NCBI GenBank assembly: GCA_934717675.1
Contig: CAKUYZ010000031.1
Coordinates: forward strand, 1-18,159
Length of the DNA: 18,159 nucleotides
DNA from: an uncultured Bacteroidales bacterium
GTDB lineage: Bacteria; Bacteroidota; Bacteroidia; Bacteroidales; Marinilabiliaceae
Direction: 5' to 3'
The notes under the pieces are model-generated. The model did no database searches and was not told where the DNA came from. It saw nothing but the letters and a program-made list of their open reading frames with translations. This document shows positions 15,601 through 18,159 of the stretch, piece after piece. Each line of letters begins with the position of its first letter. The first letter of the stretch is position 1. The position numbers and the translations under genes are program-made.

Positions 15601-16938
15601 GAGTCCTCGTCTTCCCTTCCGCTCAATCTGGAAAACACCAGCATGGCACCTTTCTTGGGCGATGTTGTGAAGTCAGCAGACATCCCAGCCGACAACAAGA
15701 AGAACATATCGACCTCGCTCGACGTCCCTGGCGGATGGAGGGTGCTGATTGACAGAGACAAGGTCTCAAAGATTGTCGGAATCCTGCTCACCGAGGCCTA
15801 TAAGGTCACGCCGGCGAATGGCTGCGTGTCTGTCAAAGCCTATCAGAACAAACGTCAGCAGTGCGCCATCGAGGTGGCGGACACCGGCCCTGGAGTACCT
15901 TATGAGAGGCAAGACTCCATCTTCTCTTCCAGTGTGGAAGACGCTCCGTGCAACGACATCGAGGTCGCGCTGTCCGTTGTGGCGGACTATGTCAAAGCCC
16001 ATCACGGCGAGGTCTTCTACACCGCGCGTCCTGCAGGTGGCTCACTCATGACGGTGCTCCTCCCGACAGACTATAGCGCCTATCCCGATGCCAACATTGT
16101 GGCCGATACCGTGGACGCTGGCGATGCCGATGATAGCGCGGATTTGCAGCCCGATAGCGTCACGTCTGCCGACTTCTCGCTCCCGCCAGACCCCGTAGTC
16201 TTGGTTGTCAATGACAACGAGGCTGTCCGAAACTTTATGGCCGATCGCCTCAGGCCATATTTTCACGTCGTTGTGGCCGAAAACGCCCGCATGGCCAGGG
16301 GCAAGATAGACGCTATGATGCCCGATGCCATTGTCTGTGAGGCGCATATGGACGGAGACGACGGCGTGGAGCTGCTTCGTTCCCTAAAGGGTAATTTCAA
16401 TTCCAGCCATGTGCCGTTTTTCTTGGTCTCCTCTCCCTCTGTGAGTGACCTCGGCTCTGATGTTGACTGTTTTGGGGCTGATGGCCTGATAGTCAAGCCT
16501 ATAAACTATGCCAGCCTCGTGGCGCGAGTCCGCAGGGCTGTGGCGCGAGTCTTGTCGTTGCGTGTCAACTTTGCCAAAGACCGAGGCATAATCCGCGCTC
16601 CGCAGGCCGATGACGCGGCTTTTATGGCCACATTTATTGAGAATGTTGAGGTCAATGCGGCTAGGGCCAATTTCGGCATTGAGGAACTGGCCGTGGAGAT
16701 GAAGATGGGCCGCAACGACCTGCATCGCAGGCTTGTGCAGCTGACTGGCTGCACGCCAGGCGAGTATATCAAGTTGTGGAGGCTCAATCAGGCCATGCTG
16801 GCCATAACGGGCGGACGCGAGACGCCCGTGCAGGCCATGCAGAACGCCGGTGTGTCCGATGTGGCATATTTCAACAAATGTTTCATGAGGCTCTACGGCT
16901 CGGCCATCGCCAAGGCCATGCCGGCCTCCATCGCCTGA
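12676..16938 (+). CDS. Hybrid two-component regulator (HTCS) with degenerate phosphorelay
   Basis: This has the architecture of the one-protein sensor-regulators that control glycan-use genes in Bacteroidota. The 1420 residues start with a signal peptide (about 1-24). The periplasmic beta-propeller (about 35-750) has some dozen reg_prop motifs, such as GFLWVGTDDGLDRYD at 56-70. Then come a Y_Y_Y domain (about 760-865), one transmembrane helix (about 874-895), a DHp/HATPase pair (about 910-1130), an acidic linker, a receiver (about 1173-1290) and an AraC-type DNA-binding domain (about 1315-1410). The signalling residues are altered. The H-box reads INREVRSP, with R923 in place of the phospho-accepting His. 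The N-box Asn is E1040. The G1 box DTGPG is kept, but the G2 box is absent (about 1092-1099). The receiver phospho-Asp is E1222 (VCEAHM), the first acidic-pocket residue is N1179, and K1274 remains. The frame is intact. The ATG at 12676 gives the signal peptide; an upstream TTG at 12616 is unnecessary. The rhamnulokinase-like gene follows after five bases. Confidence 0.9.
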   Translation: MQIRLQTLLTFVALSLLPLSAAGQGSVSDGLGVQNIGVSDGLSQNNVNGLALDARGFLWVGTDDGLDRYDGGEFVPVRNVSRGCGLDGGDPCVTRVDVDASGHVWVVGHRGAVFCYSPMENAYVRLAGRGGESLRLPSEGIVCSADSVVLLYGCDAGACAFRMSPVGSPECVWQDTVRYCFAAPAPEGVWLYGDGRLSLVGAAGRVRQLAPSGLTVSASAMTVAGGVALIADGSCSLRRVALPGGEVLPEVSGLPRPVADVVALSGSLVAAVHSDCGLTIVNAESGAICPRSSLGADCLASSRVSVVRDSQGGVWFYDGAGAVYHYDALNGILRRVVIMGPAEAAALPSLRVNVVPDVMVPGIYWIASLGGGLVRYDENADVAQPVISKRAYVPEYLQCAVQDSAGNLWLGSEGVGLVKISLRRYVSRSLRPGEPLRFSAKNNVVAVLESVDGNVWMGVKNGDIYVYDPNLMRELCHKQSIRPTHMAADSRGRIWVATDGFGVFVYDLSTFAELAHYTHSDDNFMSLASDRVLKVVPDDNGRIWLVMADGGVDLVEDFRRSETRFRHFFAANAKVTACDAMLDSEGLLWLATDRGFICYAPSRLIKDSEDYVTYKFDDEQPAASVRNNEVRTICEDPQKRICVGTAGGGLCRLVFDVGHVRFVRFTERDGLPSNVVSAIVCTDDSTLWVATESGLSRFNLRTEKFSNLRAAETDFGNLFNSHACAIRSNGNILWGSLDGLVDLDPHMRISDEKGGNANISTISVDGKMLVFGGDDGEPSIDRPAAFARRVSLPPDFDELCFRIADMGRSGGRQSDYVYKMEGVDADWEPLDASRVAEYRRLPPGDYTFRVRNGGNGAETSVIVSVASNWWSLPIKVLLALAAVALAFVLPLVIFKILRKQTAEAIAEDKVKAYKSTFMRTINREVRSPMRMIQNTLATIKEAKGGMADELRPLLFLVEKNMTKISGMVGAMLDKKESSSSLPLNLENTSMAPFLGDVVKSADIPADNKKNISTSLDVPGGWRVLIDRDKVSKIVGILLTEAYKVTPANGCVSVKAYQNKRQQCAIEVADTGPGVPYERQDSIFSSSVEDAPCNDIEVALSVVADYVKAHHGEVFYTARPAGGSLMTVLLPTDYSAYPDANIVADTVDAGDADDSADLQPDSVTSADFSLPPDPVVLVVNDNEAVRNFMADRLRPYFHVVVAENARMARGKIDAMMPDAIVCEAHMDGDDGVELLRSLKGNFNSSHVPFFLVSSPSVSDLGSDVDCFGADGLIVKPINYASLVARVRRAVARVLSLRVNFAKDRGIIRAPQADDAAFMATFIENVEVNAARANFGIEELAVEMKMGRNDLHRRLVQLTGCTPGEYIKLWRLNQAMLAITGGRETPVQAMQNAGVSDVAYFNKCFMRLYGSAIAKAMPASIA

Positions 16939-16943
16939 ACCCT

Positions 16944-18159
16944 ATGAAAACTTTTTTGGCAATTGACATTTCGCCCGAGAGGGGCAAGGCTTTTCTGGGT
17001 GGCGTAGGGCCGCAAGGTGTGGCCATGGAGGAGGTGTGGACGTTCCCCGTGCGCCGCGTGGACGTCATGGGGTTCGGCTACTGGGATTTCCTCGCCATAT
17101 ATCAAAACGTGGTGGAGGCGTTGCGCAGGGTGGCTAGCCGAGGCGTGATGCCAGACTCCATTGGGATAGACACTTTCGGTTTCGATTTCTGTTGCTTTGG
17201 AGCCGACGGCAGGCTGCTGTCCAATCCTTTCGCCTTCACAAGCCCAATGGCCGAGGCTTCGCCGTCGAAATATTACTCATGCGTTCAACGCACTAACCTG
17301 TATAAGGTCACTGCGTCGCAAGACCTGAGCTGCAAGACGCTCTTTCAGCTCGACGCTATGCAGCGCATGGGTTGCTCCAGCCTGGCTGTCGTAGACAAGA
17401 TTCTTTTCTTGGCCGATTCGCTGGCCTATTTGCTCACGGGCGAGATGGCCACCGAGATGACCATGGCCGCCACGTCTGGCCTGGTCAACATCTCCACTCG
17501 CGGCCTTGAGCCAAAGATTCTTATGAGCATTGGCCTCAGTCCTAGGCACTTCGGCTCATTCGTTGAGCCAACGGCCATTGTGGGCCATTTGGCAGATTCG
17601 GTCCGTAGGCTTTCAGACTTGCCCGCGGTGCCCGTTGTGGCCGTGGCTAGCCACGAGGTGGCCTCGTCTCTTGTGTCTTTGCCGTCTGACGAGCCTGAGC
17701 CCGCCTATATCCACCTCGGCAATTTGGCCACCGTTGGCATAGAGACCGACAGCCCGGTCCTCAACCCCGGCGTCGAGGCTGCCAATGTGAGCAACGCTTA
17801 CGGGCCTGGTGGCAAAAATGAGGTTCAGAAAGTCGTCATGGGGCTGCGTCTCCTCCAGAGGTGTCGTGATGAGTGGGGGGCCGATGTCTCACTGTCCGAT
17901 GAGCAGGATATGGTGCGAGCGGCAAAAAATTTGGTCAGCATTGTCGATCCCGACAGCCCGTCGTTGACCAATGCGCCACAACTGATGAGGGCCTTGGCCG
18001 ATGAGTGCTCGGCCACGTCGCAACGTCCACCTTCCACGCGTGAGGAGTTCGCAAGGTGCGTCTACTCCAGCATGGCCAATAAATATGCTGAAGTGCTGCG
18101 TTCCATCCTCATCACCACGCGCAAGTCGGCGGCCAGCGTCTTCGTGTGCGGTCCGGGGG
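16944..18159 (+). CDS. Rhamnulokinase-like FGGY kinase, probably catalytically impaired (partial)
   Basis: The gene runs open off the right edge; 405 codons are visible against about 480 for full-length RhaB. Rhamnulokinase phosphorylates L-rhamnulose at O1 in the cytosol. Family features are clear: IGIDTFGFDF (73-82, IDTWGVDF in E. coli RhaB), CKTLFQL (130-136), MAATSGLVNI (174-183), VPVVAVASH (229-237) and VVMGLRLLQR (297-306, NIMGLWLLQR in E. coli). The residues that do the chemistry differ. The SHD catalytic Asp (D237 of E. coli RhaB) is E238 (codon 17655-17657). The ATP-site SSGTWSLMG reads HLGNLATVG (257-265). The sugar-side YRDSRT segment reads FTSPMA (98-103). The first phosphate loop reads DISPERGKA (8-16), lacking the usual Gly/Ser. 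It follows the regulator by five bases, so it is surely co-transcribed. It may be a sugar-binding pseudokinase, a kinase for a different substrate, or a decaying paralogue. Confidence 0.82.
   Translation, partial: MKTFLAIDISPERGKAFLGGVGPQGVAMEEVWTFPVRRVDVMGFGYWDFLAIYQNVVEALRRVASRGVMPDSIGIDTFGFDFCCFGADGRLLSNPFAFTSPMAEASPSKYYSCVQRTNLYKVTASQDLSCKTLFQLDAMQRMGCSSLAVVDKILFLADSLAYLLTGEMATEMTMAATSGLVNISTRGLEPKILMSIGLSPRHFGSFVEPTAIVGHLADSVRRLSDLPAVPVVAVASHEVASSLVSLPSDEPEPAYIHLGNLATVGIETDSPVLNPGVEAANVSNAYGPGGKNEVQKVVMGLRLLQRCRDEWGADVSLSDEQDMVRAAKNLVSIVDPDSPSLTNAPQLMRALADECSATSQRPPSTREEFARCVYSSMANKYAEVLRSILITTRKSAASVFVCGPG

Overview
The window reads as part of a GC-rich Bacteroidota (Bacteroidales) chromosome. 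Four things support this. There is a hybrid two-component regulator whose periplasmic sensor is a reg_prop beta-propeller. Genes mostly lack a recognisable Shine-Dalgarno. One promoter matches the Bacteroidota -33 TTG / -7 TAnnTTTG consensus exactly. The aminopeptidase P is the long, roughly 590-residue type. A family-level placement such as Muribaculaceae is only a guess. I see no tRNA, rRNA, insertion sequence, integrase or CRISPR array.

Layout. (1) groES-groEL (55-2025) run on the + strand and end at a strong GC-rich terminator. (2) A convergent aminopeptidase P gene lies on the - strand (2228-4006). (3) A 688-bp gene-free region (4007-4694) holds a 21-bp-phased direct repeat, an isolated rho-independent terminator with eight T's, a perfect 15-bp palindrome and a consensus promoter. 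(4) That promoter drives a five-gene tripartite efflux operon (4695-10502): ABC ATPase, two different FtsX/MacB-type permeases, an HlyD-type periplasmic adaptor and a TolC-type outer-membrane factor. It ends at a strong terminator near 10621-10666. (5) A membrane-anchored coiled-coil protein of unknown function (10722-11591) lies four bases ahead of a WYL-domain transcription regulator with a non-ATG start (11596-12504). (6) A 1420-residue hybrid two-component regulator (12676-16938) is followed five bases later by a rhamnulokinase-like FGGY kinase (16944 to beyond the right edge).

Most interesting part. The last two genes look like a linked pair of degenerate proteins. In the hybrid regulator the phospho-accepting His of the kinase is Arg, the ATP-binding N-box Asn is Glu, the G2 glycine box is missing, and the phospho-accepting Asp of the receiver is Glu. 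The sensor, transmembrane segment and AraC-type DNA-binding domain are still present. In the kinase next door the catalytic Asp of the SHD motif is Glu and the ATP-binding SSGTW segment is lost. Both reading frames are long and intact. I infer that the pair may work without phosphotransfer, for example as a ligand-driven transcription switch with a sugar-binding pseudokinase. Relaxed selection is the alternative.

The other genes look conventional: protein folding (GroEL/ES), peptide breakdown (aminopeptidase P) and export of an unknown small molecule or peptide (the ABC tripartite pump).
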